Below are positions 24,917 to 32,780 of a DNA stretch of 64,000 nucleotides, piece by piece. The translations under genes were made by a program, and so were the position numbers. Origin of the DNA: Aureimonas fodinaquatilis (lineage in GTDB: Bacteria; Pseudomonadota; Alphaproteobacteria; Rhizobiales; Rhizobiaceae); assembly GCF_008369445.1 (NCBI RefSeq), contig NZ_VTWH01000003.1, positions 516,063 to 580,062 on the forward strand, in the 5' to 3' direction. Within the stretch, counting starts at the first letter, position 1; the number at the start of each line of letters is the position of its first letter. The notes under the pieces are model-generated. The model did no database searches. It worked only from the letters and a program-made list of their open reading frames with translations, and had not been told where the DNA came from.

Positions 24917-25356
24917 CAGAACCTCCACAGCGGAATTGGCATGCCTAGCGCAACCCGGAAGATAAGCACCGGCACGAGAATGCTGACCAGGAATTGGATC
25001 GGGAGCACCTTGAGGTTGCGATTGGGATTGGCATACCAGCCGACGATCGTGAGAAAGGCGAGCGCTGGCAGCATGCCGCCACGGTCGATCAGCAGTGCAA
25101 AACCAACAACGGCAACCAGAATGATGATCAGAGGTCGCCAGGCAATGTCGTTGAGCAAAGGACCGGCATTGGCTCGAAAAGCCGTGATCGTCAGGAGCAC
25201 TCCCAACACCAGCATCAATCCGGAAACGATAATCGGAAAATAGCCCGGCCCCATATTGAATGTAGTTCCGAATGGATAATTCACGGCCATTAGCAATGCT
25301 GAAAGTCCGATGACGGTAAAGAACAGCCCTGCTGCAACGTCACGTCTGATGTTCAC
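24916..25356 (-). CDS. tctB: Tripartite tricarboxylate transporter, small permease
   Basis: About 146 residues with four membrane segments, the normal TctB layout. A GTG at 25356 (VNIRRDVAAGLFF) has a strong GGGAGGT seven bases upstream; an ATG at 25371 would put that ribosome binding site inside the gene and is less likely. The sequence F-P-I-I-V-S-G-L-M-L-V-L-G (about residues 41-53) is typical. It is coupled to tctA by TGATG. The gene between tctB and tctC is an isomerase, so transporter and enzyme genes are interleaved. Confidence 0.9.
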   Translation of the reverse strand: MNIRRDVAAGLFFTVIGLSALLMAVNYPFGTTFNMGPGYFPIIVSGLMLVLGVLLTITAFRANAGPLLNDIAWRPLIIILVAVVGFALLIDRGGMLPALAFLTIVGWYANPNRNLKVLPIQFLVSILVPVLIFRVALGMPIPLWRF

Positions 25357-25391
25357 TGCGACCTCCCGCATAGATCTGAAGCAATAGTCAA

Positions 25392-25790
25392 TCAGGCAGC
25401 GTTGCCGCGCCGCGCAATATAGTCATGCAGGTTATTGTATTTGTAGTTATGATCAGAGCTCATTTCCTGAAGCTCGAAAGCGACTGCCAGCGGCGCGCGG
25501 CCGTTCAGCGGAGTCAAAAGCGCCTTGACCTTTTCGAAGACATGGTCGGCTGCAGCTCGCCGTGTCTCAAGGTCTCTGCCATGGCCGATCCTCAAGATCA
25601 CATGAACAAAGCCATTGGATGGGTCACCATCGCCAACCACGTAATCGTCAATAGTCTGAAAGCGTACCCGTATGCCGCCAATCGGAAAGATGCCGGTTTC
25701 CAGCGCTGCTTCGTAAATGACTTGCTTGAGCGCTTTGACCTCCGGCTCATCAACCAGATTTTTGGAGCATTCGATCCAAATGTGCGGCAT
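25392..25790 (-). CDS. hpaF: 5-carboxymethyl-2-hydroxymuconate delta-isomerase
   Basis: A 132-residue protein of the tautomerase-like CHMI family, which converts 5-carboxymethyl-2-hydroxymuconate to 5-oxopent-3-ene-1,2,5-tricarboxylate. It begins M-P-H-I-W-I-E-C-S-K-N-L, with the N-terminal catalytic proline P2 and the family E-x-S-x-N-L motif. It also has G-I-R-V-R-F and F-V-H-V-I-L-R-I-G-H-G-R further on. A TAGGAAA lies before the ATG at 25790. Its presence between tctB and tctC is the best clue that the importer serves this pathway. Confidence 0.87.
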   Translation of the reverse strand: MPHIWIECSKNLVDEPEVKALKQVIYEAALETGIFPIGGIRVRFQTIDDYVVGDGDPSNGFVHVILRIGHGRDLETRRAAADHVFEKVKALLTPLNGRAPLAVAFELQEMSSDHNYKYNNLHDYIARRGNAA

Positions 25791-25864
25791 GTGCTTTTTC
25801 CTAAAGATGAGTTTTGAGAGGACCTCCGGCGGCGTTTCCCGGAGGCGTTGCTGGCTTTACTGGG

Positions 25865-26830
25865 TTACTCGGCCTTTATGCCGTTATCCTGGATCAGTTT
25901 TGTCCAGCGCTCGTTTTCAGCCGCAATAAATGCCGCAAACTCTTCAGGCGTAGAGGATTTGGGATCTACCCCGGCAGCCTGAAGGCTTTCGCGGATTGCC
26001 GGATTGGCAAGCGCTTGAACGACCGCCTCATTGAGCTTTGCAACCACAGCATCCGGAGTACCGGCGGGGGCTGAGATGCCGTACCATCCTGACACTTCAA
26101 AGCCGTCATAGCCGCTTTCGGCAACGGTTGGCACATCCGGAAGCGAGGCCGAGCGTTCAATACCCGTAACCGCAATTGGTACCAGAGTGCCGGCTTCAAT
26201 ATGAGGAAGCACGGAAACCGGGCTGCTCAGCATGACGCCGACACGTCCGCTCAGCAGATCGGTAATTGCCTGCCCCGAACCACTATAAGGAATGTGCTGC
26301 ATCTCAATGTCGACCGCTTGCTGGAAGAGCAGCGAAGCCAGATGCGAGGCCGCAGCACCACTGGCATAATTGACTTTTCCGGGATCGGCCTTCGCCAAAG
26401 CAATCAGACCATCCAAATTTTCCACACCGAGACTGGGGTGAACCACGATCACATAGGGCGATTCAGAAATCTGCGAGACAGGAGCGAGATCCTTGATGGG
26501 GTCGTAATTGGTGGCGAGATATAGGCCTGGATTGAGCGCCATCGTTGCCTGCAGCACAAAGCCGATGGTGTACCCATCCGGCGCGGCATCGACAATATAG
26601 CGAGTTCCCGGGATGCCCTGTGCTCCCGGCCGGTTCTCAACAAGCACAGGCTTGCCAAGTATTTTAGTCATCTCATCCGCGACAATACGACCGGTGACGT
26701 CCGTGCCGCCTCCGGCGTTGAACGGCACCACAAATTTAACGGGCTGGCTTGGAAAGTCCTGGGCGACGGCGACGCCGCCCATAAGACCCAAGGCCAAAAG
26801 CAGGCTTGATAGCCGAGTTGCAAACGTCAT
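25865..26830 (-). CDS. tctC: Tripartite tricarboxylate transporter substrate-binding protein
   Basis: A 321-residue periplasmic Bug/TctC-type receptor. The signal peptide covers residues 1-23 (M-T-F-A-T-R-L to V-A-V-A-Q). The mature part shows the family blocks P-V-K-F-V-V-P-F-N-A-G-G-G-T-D-V-T-G-R, V-E-N-R-P-G-A-Q-G, P-D-G-Y-T-I-G and P-D-V-P-T-V-A-E-S-G-Y. A strong GGGAGG precedes the ATG. The ligand is unknown from sequence; the gene neighbours point to an aromatic-derived tricarboxylate. It follows the PrpB-like gene after 38 bases. Confidence 0.93.
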   Translation of the reverse strand: MTFATRLSSLLLALGLMGGVAVAQDFPSQPVKFVVPFNAGGGTDVTGRIVADEMTKILGKPVLVENRPGAQGIPGTRYIVDAAPDGYTIGFVLQATMALNPGLYLATNYDPIKDLAPVSQISESPYVIVVHPSLGVENLDGLIALAKADPGKVNYASGAAASHLASLLFQQAVDIEMQHIPYSGSGQAITDLLSGRVGVMLSSPVSVLPHIEAGTLVPIAVTGIERSASLPDVPTVAESGYDGFEVSGWYGISAPAGTPDAVVAKLNEAVVQALANPAIRESLQAAGVDPKSSTPEEFAAFIAAENERWTKLIQDNGIKAE

Positions 26831-26868
26831 TTTTTCCTCCCTTGACGCTTTATCCGGAAATGCTTCAG

Positions 26869-27771
26869 TTACCTGCGAGATGCGAACAGCTCGTCGATTT
26901 TGCGCTCATATGCGTGGTAGTCGAGGAAGCCATAGAGTTCCTCTCGGGTTTGCATGATTTCCAGCACGTCCTTCTGCGTCCTTTGGGTGCGGATTGTCTC
27001 GTAAACCCGCAGGGCAGCTGCGTTCATGGCGCGGGCGGCAGACAGAGGATACAGCGCGGCTGAAACTCCGGCATCACGCAATTCGTCAGTCGTAAAGTTT
27101 GGTGTCTTGGAAAATTCGGTTATATTGGCCAGAACCGAGTGCGGTCGATTGAGCGTATCGGCCAAGGTCCGGTACTGTCCCAACTCCGTGAACGCCTCGG
27201 CAAAAATCATATCCGCGCCAGCTTCCATGTAAGCCGCTGCGCGGTCGATAGCGCCTTCAAGTCCTTCGATAGCCAAGGCATCGGTCCGGGCCACGATGAC
27301 GAAATTTTCGTCGTAACGTGCGTCAACCGCAGCTTTGATGCGATCCAGCATTTCATCCTTGGTCACTATTTCCTTGCCGGGACGATGGCCGCAGCGTTTG
27401 AGCGCAACCTGATCTTCCATGTGCATGGCGCCAGCGCCATCCTTGATAAGGCCGCGAACAAGTCGAGCGATGGAATAGGCTCCACCAAAGCCTGTATCCA
27501 CATCAACCAGAACGGGAAGGTCGGCTGCATCGGAAATACGGCGAAGATCAATGAGCACATCATTGATGGTCGTAATGCCGAGATCAGGCAGGCCATGCGA
27601 TGCATTGGCGACGCCGGCTCCCGCCAGATAGAGCGCTTTGTAGCCGACAGACTTTGCCATCAAGGCAGTGTAGGCGTTGATCGCCCCCATGATCTGCAAT
27701 GGCGATTCTTCCCGCAGTGCTTGGCGGAAGCGGGCGCCTGGAGATGTGTTGACGGGAACGTTGGTGAGCAT
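26869..27771 (-). CDS. prpB: Methylisocitrate lyase-like (isocitrate lyase/PEP mutase family)
   Basis: 300 residues from the ATG at 27771 ([15 protein letters not shown]); an earlier TTG is less likely. The fold markers are D-V-D-T-G-F-G-G (Mg-binding Asp), [17 protein letters not shown] with the K-R-C-G-H active-site motif, and V-A-R-T-D-A-L. PrpB cleaves 2-methylisocitrate to pyruvate and succinate. No prpC or prpD is near, so a related substrate such as a substituted malate, made in this pathway, is an alternative. It is the first gene of the minus-strand operon and divergent from the IclR gene. Confidence 0.82.
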   Translation of the reverse strand: MLTNVPVNTSPGARFRQALREESPLQIMGAINAYTALMAKSVGYKALYLAGAGVANASHGLPDLGITTINDVLIDLRRISDAADLPVLVDVDTGFGGAYSIARLVRGLIKDGAGAMHMEDQVALKRCGHRPGKEIVTKDEMLDRIKAAVDARYDENFVIVARTDALAIEGLEGAIDRAAAYMEAGADMIFAEAFTELGQYRTLADTLNRPHSVLANITEFSKTPNFTTDELRDAGVSAALYPLSAARAMNAAALRVYETIRTQRTQKDVLEIMQTREELYGFLDYHAYERKIDELFASRR

Positions 27772-27775
27772 AGAC

Positions 27776-27793
27776 AAACTCCACAATATGGAT
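27776..27793 (-). promoter_or_regulatory. Left 18-bp operator-like repeat, overlapping the prpB ribosome binding site
   Basis: Reads AAACTCCACAATATGGAT on the plus strand and is the exact reverse complement of 27869-27886. Each copy contains an inner TCCA-N5-TGGA dyad. On the minus strand the GTGGAG of this copy lies just upstream of the prpB ATG, so a bound repressor would also cover the ribosome binding site DNA. Confidence 0.7.
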
Positions 27794-27868
27794 TATATAA
27801 TGTTCGTAAATCCACGGTAGTCAAGTTCTGTTTGATCGTCAACACTGTGGATTAACTTTATATTTGTG

Positions 27869-27886
27869 ATCCATATTGTGGAGTTT
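27869..27886 (+). promoter_or_regulatory. Right 18-bp operator-like repeat, overlapping the iclR ribosome binding site
   Basis: Reads ATCCATATTGTGGAGTTT and ends two bases before the IclR ATG at 27889. Exact inverted copy of 27776-27793. Two looser half-sites (AATCCAC near 27809 and GTGGATT near 27847) lie between. Most likely binding sites for the divergent IclR regulator. Confidence 0.7.
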
Positions 27887-27888
27887 CT

Positions 27889-28656
27889 ATGGAGCAAGGC
27901 GCCCAATCAATTTATCGGACAGTCGCAGTTCTCAAGGCGATTGCCGAGCGCGACCGTTACGGATCCGGGATGACCGAGGTTGCGACCGCGACGGGACTGA
28001 CCGGACCAACTGTACACCGAATCTTGCGGGCATTGGTGGATGTCGGGTTCGCTCTTCAATTGGAGGATCGCAATTACGTTCTGGGTCCCCTTGTTTACGA
28101 TCTGGGGCTAACCGCCTCGTCCCGGTTTGACTTGAAAGGCCTGACCGGAAACATCACGACGGCACTGGCAGAACAGACCGGAGATACTGTGTTCTTCTCA
28201 CGCGTGAGCGGCAATGACATGGTCTGTGTCAGCCGCACCAGCGGCTCATTCCCAATCAAAACCCTGATCACCGATGTGGGGCTGCGTCGACCGCTTGGGG
28301 TGGGGGCTAGCGGTCTGGCCGTTTTATCAGCATTGCCGGTGGACGAGTGCGATGCAGCAATAGAGCGAAACTCAGCCCTTTATGAAGAGCTCGGAAAAAC
28401 GGTGGCTCAGGTTCGTGAGGAGGTTGATATTGCGCGGCGGGCCGGGCATGTGATCCGCGACATCACTGCCTTGGGCGCAAGAACCATTTCAAAGCCGCTC
28501 CGAGATAAGACCGGCCGCCCCTTCGGCTCATTCAGCGTTAGTTCCATCAGCCAGCGAATGGATGGAGACCACCTCGCAAAGTGCCTCGAACTGTTGCACA
28601 CAGCCGGTCGCAAAATTGAGGAGATGGTGCGAGTCGACTATTCCAGCCATGTTTAG
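27889..28656 (+). CDS. IclR family transcriptional regulator
   Basis: 255 residues. The N-terminal winged helix (about residues 6-65) reads S-I-Y-R-T-V-A-V-L-K-A-I-A-E and T-E-V-A-T-A-T-G-L-T-G-P-T-V-H-R-I-L. The C-terminal effector domain has R-R-P-L-G-V-G-A-S-G-L-A-V-L and the late G-A-R-T-I-S-K-P-L block of the family, somewhat degenerate. It is divergent from the prpB-tct-hpa operon and shares an inverted-repeat operator with it, so it likely controls both that operon and itself, with a pathway intermediate as effector. Confidence 0.92.
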   Translation: MEQGAQSIYRTVAVLKAIAERDRYGSGMTEVATATGLTGPTVHRILRALVDVGFALQLEDRNYVLGPLVYDLGLTASSRFDLKGLTGNITTALAEQTGDTVFFSRVSGNDMVCVSRTSGSFPIKTLITDVGLRRPLGVGASGLAVLSALPVDECDAAIERNSALYEELGKTVAQVREEVDIARRAGHVIRDITALGARTISKPLRDKTGRPFGSFSVSSISQRMDGDHLAKCLELLHTAGRKIEEMVRVDYSSHV

Positions 28657-28714
28657 AGCACTTTAGCCACACTGACACAAATATGAGGTCGGGCATGGGA
28701 GGAAAGAGAACTAT

Positions 28715-28908
28715 GCTTTTTTGGCCGGGAAAAACAAATTCGTTCAGGCGTGCAAAATTCAGTTCGTGCAGCATATCGACGGCACGAGGGGGAGCGGGAC
28801 ACGATGATCACAGCCGTCTCTCATGCGTGTGGCGGGAATCCGCCAAAGTGCGTGCTTGGGGTCGATCTCTTCCAACCGAGCGCCCAACGCTTCCCCCGAT
28901 TTGGCCGC
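28715..28908 (-). pseudogene. Frameshifted tyrosine-recombinase (phage integrase) fragment
   Basis: Two frames on the minus strand together match one part of P4-type integrases. The first (28789-28908) reads A-A-K-S-G-E-A-L-G-A-R, then E-E-I-D, A-L-W-R-I-P-A-T-R-M and H-R-V-P-L. The second, shifted (28715-28786), reads R-A-V-D-M-L-H-E-L-N and E-F-V-F-P-G-Q-K. The catalytic Arg normally in A-R-S-G-E is Lys, and the H-x-x-R and Tyr motifs are absent. It is a decayed fragment beside the siderophore genes. Confidence 0.72.
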
Positions 28909-28971
28909 CTGCATATTCACAGCACAACCGCTGGAGGCATTTGGCACCAATCCTCAGTTGATCACAAAAAT

Positions 28972-28988
28972 ATGACTTAATTTGTCAT
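28972..28988. promoter_or_regulatory. Short dyad upstream of the TonB-dependent receptor
   Basis: ATGACTTAATTTGTCAT has complementary ends (ATGAC and GTCAT) around an AT-rich centre, about 80 bases before the receptor start. It might bind an iron-responsive regulator, but it does not match a consensus I can state with confidence. Confidence 0.25.
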
Positions 28989-29066
28989 GTTTAGAGTCGT
29001 TCTTTGTTGAGCATCACAATCCCGCCATCGTAAGGCAGCCAAAACATCCTTCGCAAAGGCCGGGAC

Positions 29067-31277
29067 ATGTCCACTCAATCCGTAAAGTACAGCTTTCTGA
29101 AAGCAGGAGCATCGATCCTCGCGCTCGTCTCCGTCACCTGCGCAAATGCGCAGCAAGTCACGTCCGTGCTGCTGGACGAAGTTGTCGTCCAGGACGCGGG
29201 TCAGGTGGGCAGCGGATTGCCAACCACCGCCACGCTTGGTCAGCCGCCGGCCCCATATGCGGGCGGTCAGGTGGGTTCGGGAGCTCGGCTTGGCATGCTT
29301 GGCAACCGCAGCTTTATGGAAACGCCCTTCAACATCACCAGTTACACGGATGAGTTGATCCGAAACCAGCAGGCACGAACGCTGGCCGACGTTGTGCTGA
29401 ACGATCCGTCGGTGCGCAATGACGCGCCGGCATTCAGCGAGCGAGACTCGTTCTTCATCCGTGGCTTTTCAGTGACCAATCTGGATACCGCCTATGATGG
29501 TCTTTTCTATATTGCGAATCCTCGTCGGAGCTATCTGGAGGGTATCGAACGTGTCGAAATCCTCAAAGGACCATCCGCTCTCCTGAACGGTGGCGTGGGA
29601 CGCGTGGGCGGCACCATCAACCTTGTTCCCAAGCGCGCCACCGACACGCCGCTGACACGCCTGACGACGACCTATATCAGCGATTCGCAGTTTTGGCCGC
29701 ACTTCGACATTGGCCGCCGCTACGGTGCGACGGGCGAGTGGGGCATCCGCGTGAACGGGTCGTTCCTGGGAGGGGATACCACGTTGGACCGCAACGAAAT
29801 TCAGCGCGGCGTCGGCGCGGTGGGGCTGGACTATCGCGGCGAACGCCTTCGCGCTTCGCTCGATCTTAACTATTCCAACCAGAAGATCGACGCGCCGACA
29901 TCGCTGTTCAACGGCGCGATTCCGGGCATCACAATTCCCGGCGCGCCGAGCGGTAGCATCAACACCGCCAACTCCTTCGAATATATCGACAGTGTCCACC
30001 AGATGGCGGCAGGACGCATTGAATACGACATTTTGGACAGCACCACGATATACATTGCCGGCGGCGCGAGCCGCTATCGGGAAGACTTCCTGACGTCCTC
30101 TTATCTGATAGAAGATGAAAACGGGGATGCCACCGCCACCCTGGCCATCCAGCCGCAAAAGATCCAAGGCTTTACCGGCGAAGTCGGCGCGCGGTCGCAG
30201 TTCGATACGGGTGGGGTGGGCCACCAGCTCAACGTTTCGGCCTCGCAGGCGCTGAACGAGAATTACCGCGGCGGCTTCCCGCGCGTGGTTCTTCCAAGCT
30301 TCCCGACGAATATCTACGACCCGACCTTCTTCGTCGGCAGTCCCATCGACACCAGCGCATTCCCGCGCGCCAGCGGCAGGCCGAAATTCGCCGACCTGCT
30401 GGTAACCAGCTTCGCGCTCACCGACACGCTGTCCATGTTCGACGACCGATTCCAGCTGACTCTGGGCGGGCGTTACCAGGATATCCGCTCGCGCGGCTTC
30501 TCAACCGTGCCAGGCCCGACGCTGGGCGAGCAGAACTATTATTACAGCGATTCTCGCCTGAGCCCCGCCGTGGCCGCATTGGTGCGCGTGACCGACAGCC
30601 TTTCGGTCTATGGCAATTACGTGGAATCCCTGACGGAGGGGCCCATCGCGCCGGCTACCGCCATCAATGCCACCGAGGTCTTCGCACCGGTTGTGAACGA
30701 CCAGAAGGAAGTGGGCGTCAAGTACGACTTTGGCTTCCTGGCAGTCTCCGCATCTCTGTTCGAGATCACGCAGGCCAGCGGCTTCACCGATCCCGTCACG
30801 CGTATTTTTTCTGTTGGCGGTCAGCAGGTTAATCGCGGGCTGGAGTTCAGCGTCTTCGGCGAAGTGGCTGACGGCGTCCGACTGCTGGGCGGCGTCACGT
30901 TGCTGGACGCCAAGCTGGAGCGTACCGCCGGCGGCCGGTTTGACGGCAACGACGTGCCAGGTGTCGCAAACGTCGCAATCAACCTCTACGGCGAATATGA
31001 CGTTGACTGGATGACGCCGGGCCTGACGCTGACCGGTCGCATGATCTATACGGGCAGTACCTGGTACGATCAGGCCAACACCCAGAAGATCGATGCCTGG
31101 ACGCGCTTCGACGCTGGCGTGCGCTATGCCTTCACTGGCCCTTACGAGAAGCCTGTGGAGTTGCGGGCCAATATCGAAAATCTGTTTGGCGAGGATTACT
31201 GGGCGTCGTCGGCGCGCGGCTTCCTGGCAGCAGGAGCTTCGCGCACCTTCACCGTCTCGGCAGCCATCGAATTCTAG
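29067..31277 (+). CDS. TonB-dependent siderophore receptor
   Basis: A 736-residue outer-membrane receptor. The signal peptide is at residues 1-28, ending A-N-A-Q. The plug domain (about 70-190) has E-T-P-F-N-I-T-S-Y-T-D, A-R-T-L-A-D-V-V-L-N-D-P-S-V and R-G-F-S-V, followed by the E-R-V-E-I-L-K-G-P-S-A-L-L-N-G motif. The 22-strand barrel ends A-A-I-E-F with terminal Phe. The plug resembles the FhuA/FoxA group of siderophore receptors. It faces the same way as the ABC importer genes 580 bases downstream and is probably iron-regulated with them. Confidence 0.93.
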   Translation: MSTQSVKYSFLKAGASILALVSVTCANAQQVTSVLLDEVVVQDAGQVGSGLPTTATLGQPPAPYAGGQVGSGARLGMLGNRSFMETPFNITSYTDELIRNQQARTLADVVLNDPSVRNDAPAFSERDSFFIRGFSVTNLDTAYDGLFYIANPRRSYLEGIERVEILKGPSALLNGGVGRVGGTINLVPKRATDTPLTRLTTTYISDSQFWPHFDIGRRYGATGEWGIRVNGSFLGGDTTLDRNEIQRGVGAVGLDYRGERLRASLDLNYSNQKIDAPTSLFNGAIPGITIPGAPSGSINTANSFEYIDSVHQMAAGRIEYDILDSTTIYIAGGASRYREDFLTSSYLIEDENGDATATLAIQPQKIQGFTGEVGARSQFDTGGVGHQLNVSASQALNENYRGGFPRVVLPSFPTNIYDPTFFVGSPIDTSAFPRASGRPKFADLLVTSFALTDTLSMFDDRFQLTLGGRYQDIRSRGFSTVPGPTLGEQNYYYSDSRLSPAVAALVRVTDSLSVYGNYVESLTEGPIAPATAINATEVFAPVVNDQKEVGVKYDFGFLAVSASLFEITQASGFTDPVTRIFSVGGQQVNRGLEFSVFGEVADGVRLLGGVTLLDAKLERTAGGRFDGNDVPGVANVAINLYGEYDVDWMTPGLTLTGRMIYTGSTWYDQANTQKIDAWTRFDAGVRYAFTGPYEKPVELRANIENLFGEDYWASSARGFLAAGASRTFTVSAAIEF

Positions 31278-31450
31278 AAATGGGGCTCTGGACGCGCAGT
31301 CCATGGCAGTTGCTTGACATGAATTTGAGTGGCTATCCGACGCAAAGTGGATGGCCGCTTCTGGTCACGGGAAGTCTTGCTGTCTCGTCCGCTGCGACGC
31401 GGACTATGGGTGATCTGCTCCGAAACACCGGCAAGGGATTGAAGACGGCT

Positions 31451-31729
31451 TTACTGCCACGAGAAATCCAGGGTTTCCCTGAAAGCAAACCGCTCGACGT
31501 GGCTCTGGACCACTTGCTGCATTGTCGTCAGGTCTGCGTCTCCGGTAGCGCTGACCGTAATTGTCAGCGATGCATCGTTGGCTTCCAGTTCTGCAACGCC
31601 GAGAGGCAGAGCGATCCGGGCATGCGTCGGGGTGTGCTCGGTTTCGAACTTATGCGCCCAGTGCTTGCAGAGCTGTTGCAGGTATCGGCTGGCGTGAGCT
31701 GTGAGAATGTGAGCGCGGCTGGACGTCAT
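31451..31729 (-). CDS. DUF2218 family protein
   Basis: 92 residues from the ATG at 31729 (MTSSRAHILTAHASRYL), preceded by GAGGA. It matches the small DUF2218 family: A-S-R-Y-L-Q-Q-L-C-K-H-W-A-H-K-F at the start, an acidic beta-rich middle, and V-V-Q-S-H-V-E-R-F-A-F-R-E near the end. The function is unknown; family members often sit beside iron or siderophore genes, as here. It is oriented against the receptor and divergent from the ABC genes, with a 125-base shared upstream region. Confidence 0.83.
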   Translation of the reverse strand: MTSSRAHILTAHASRYLQQLCKHWAHKFETEHTPTHARIALPLGVAELEANDASLTITVSATGDADLTTMQQVVQSHVERFAFRETLDFSWQ

Positions 31730-31854
31730 GTGTCCTCGAACAACTGGTTTATGACCCGGCAACTTCTGGGTGTAGCTCTGCCATCATCAAAAACTGGACA
31801 ACTTCTGTCAAGTATGTTCAACGGTCCGGAATATATCGAACCCGGAGCCTTTCC

Positions 31855-32769
31855 ATGATCAGAGCGTTCCTGCGCCACGCCATCTTTGCGACAGCGCTTG
31901 GCTTTTCGTCCGGTGTGGTTGCCCAGCCTTTTGAGATCGACCACCCGCAGGGCACTACCTCAGTCGAGCCGACGCCCCAGACCGTAATTGTCACGGACTG
32001 GGCGGCGTTTGACAATTTACAGGCGCTCGGCGTCGAGGTTTCCGGCGTACCATCTTCCGCTACGCCATCCTATCTTGAGGAACATCTGGCGGAGGATGCA
32101 AAAACCTTTGGTTCACTTCAGCAGCCGGACATTGAAGGAATCGTCGCATCCGATCCAGACCTCGTGATCGTCGCCTCACGGTCGCGGACGGCCTATCCTA
32201 CGCTATCCGGCTTTGTGCCGACGATCGATATGACGGTAGACAACGAGAATCTGATCGACGGCGTAAAGTCCAATCTGACAAAGCTGGGGGAAATTTTTGC
32301 GCGACCGGACCGCGCCAAGGAGCTCATCGCGGCGCTTGACGCCAAAATAGGCGAGGCCCGCGCTGCCGCATCCGGTAAGGGCACAGGTCTTGTGATCGTC
32401 ACGAACGGCGGCAATCTTGGTGTTTACGGGCCGGGCTCCCGTGTCGCATGGGTCTATGATGCACTCGGCGTTCCCTCTGTCCTGGCGAATGTTGACGACC
32501 GCGACCATGGAGGTGATGCTATTTCCTTCGAGTATCTACTGGAGACCAACCCCGACTGGTTGTTCGTGGTGGATCGCGACGCGGGCGTCGGCGGGAAGGG
32601 CGCAGCTCGGGCGCTTCTCGACAACGAACTCATCCACGGCACGAACTTCTGGCAGAACGATCAGATCATCTATCTCGATCCTGCGGCTGCCTATGTCACA
32701 ATGCATGGATACAGCGGCCTCATGCTTCTTCTCGACCAGATTATAGAAGGTTACAAGCGCGCCTCTTGA
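31855..32769 (+). CDS. Siderophore ABC transporter substrate-binding protein
   Basis: A 304-residue periplasmic protein of the FatB/CeuE/YclQ type. Signal peptide residues 1-23 end V-V-A-Q; there is no lipobox. Family blocks are V-I-V-T-D-W-A-A-F-D-N-L-Q-A-L-G-V, P-D-I-E-G-I-V-A-S-D-P-D-L-V-I-V-A, N-G-G-N-L-G-V-Y-G-P-G-S-R and N-P-D-W-L-F-V-V-D-R-D. These proteins bind ferric catecholate or carboxylate siderophores such as petrobactin. It is the first gene of a four-gene import operon and overlaps nothing upstream. Confidence 0.93.
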   Translation: MIRAFLRHAIFATALGFSSGVVAQPFEIDHPQGTTSVEPTPQTVIVTDWAAFDNLQALGVEVSGVPSSATPSYLEEHLAEDAKTFGSLQQPDIEGIVASDPDLVIVASRSRTAYPTLSGFVPTIDMTVDNENLIDGVKSNLTKLGEIFARPDRAKELIAALDAKIGEARAAASGKGTGLVIVTNGGNLGVYGPGSRVAWVYDALGVPSVLANVDDRDHGGDAISFEYLLETNPDWLFVVDRDAGVGGKGAARALLDNELIHGTNFWQNDQIIYLDPAAAYVTMHGYSGLMLLLDQIIEGYKRAS

Positions 32770-32780
32770 GGGACACGGCG

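Larger units (their letters stand above)
28657..29066. other. 410-base gap with integrase remnant and probable promoter of the TonB receptor
   Basis: The left half holds a broken tyrosine-recombinase fragment on the minus strand (listed separately). The right half (about 28920-29066) is AT-richer and lies upstream of the receptor gene; a small inverted pair ATGACTTAATTTGTCAT occurs around 28972-28988 and could be a regulator site. No intact gene seen. Confidence 0.5.

Noticed and set aside
31280..31858. 192-codon plus-strand open frame after the TonB receptor
   Set aside because: It overlaps the DUF2218 gene on the other strand, which has a ribosome binding site and a recognised family; the plus translation is not protein-like.
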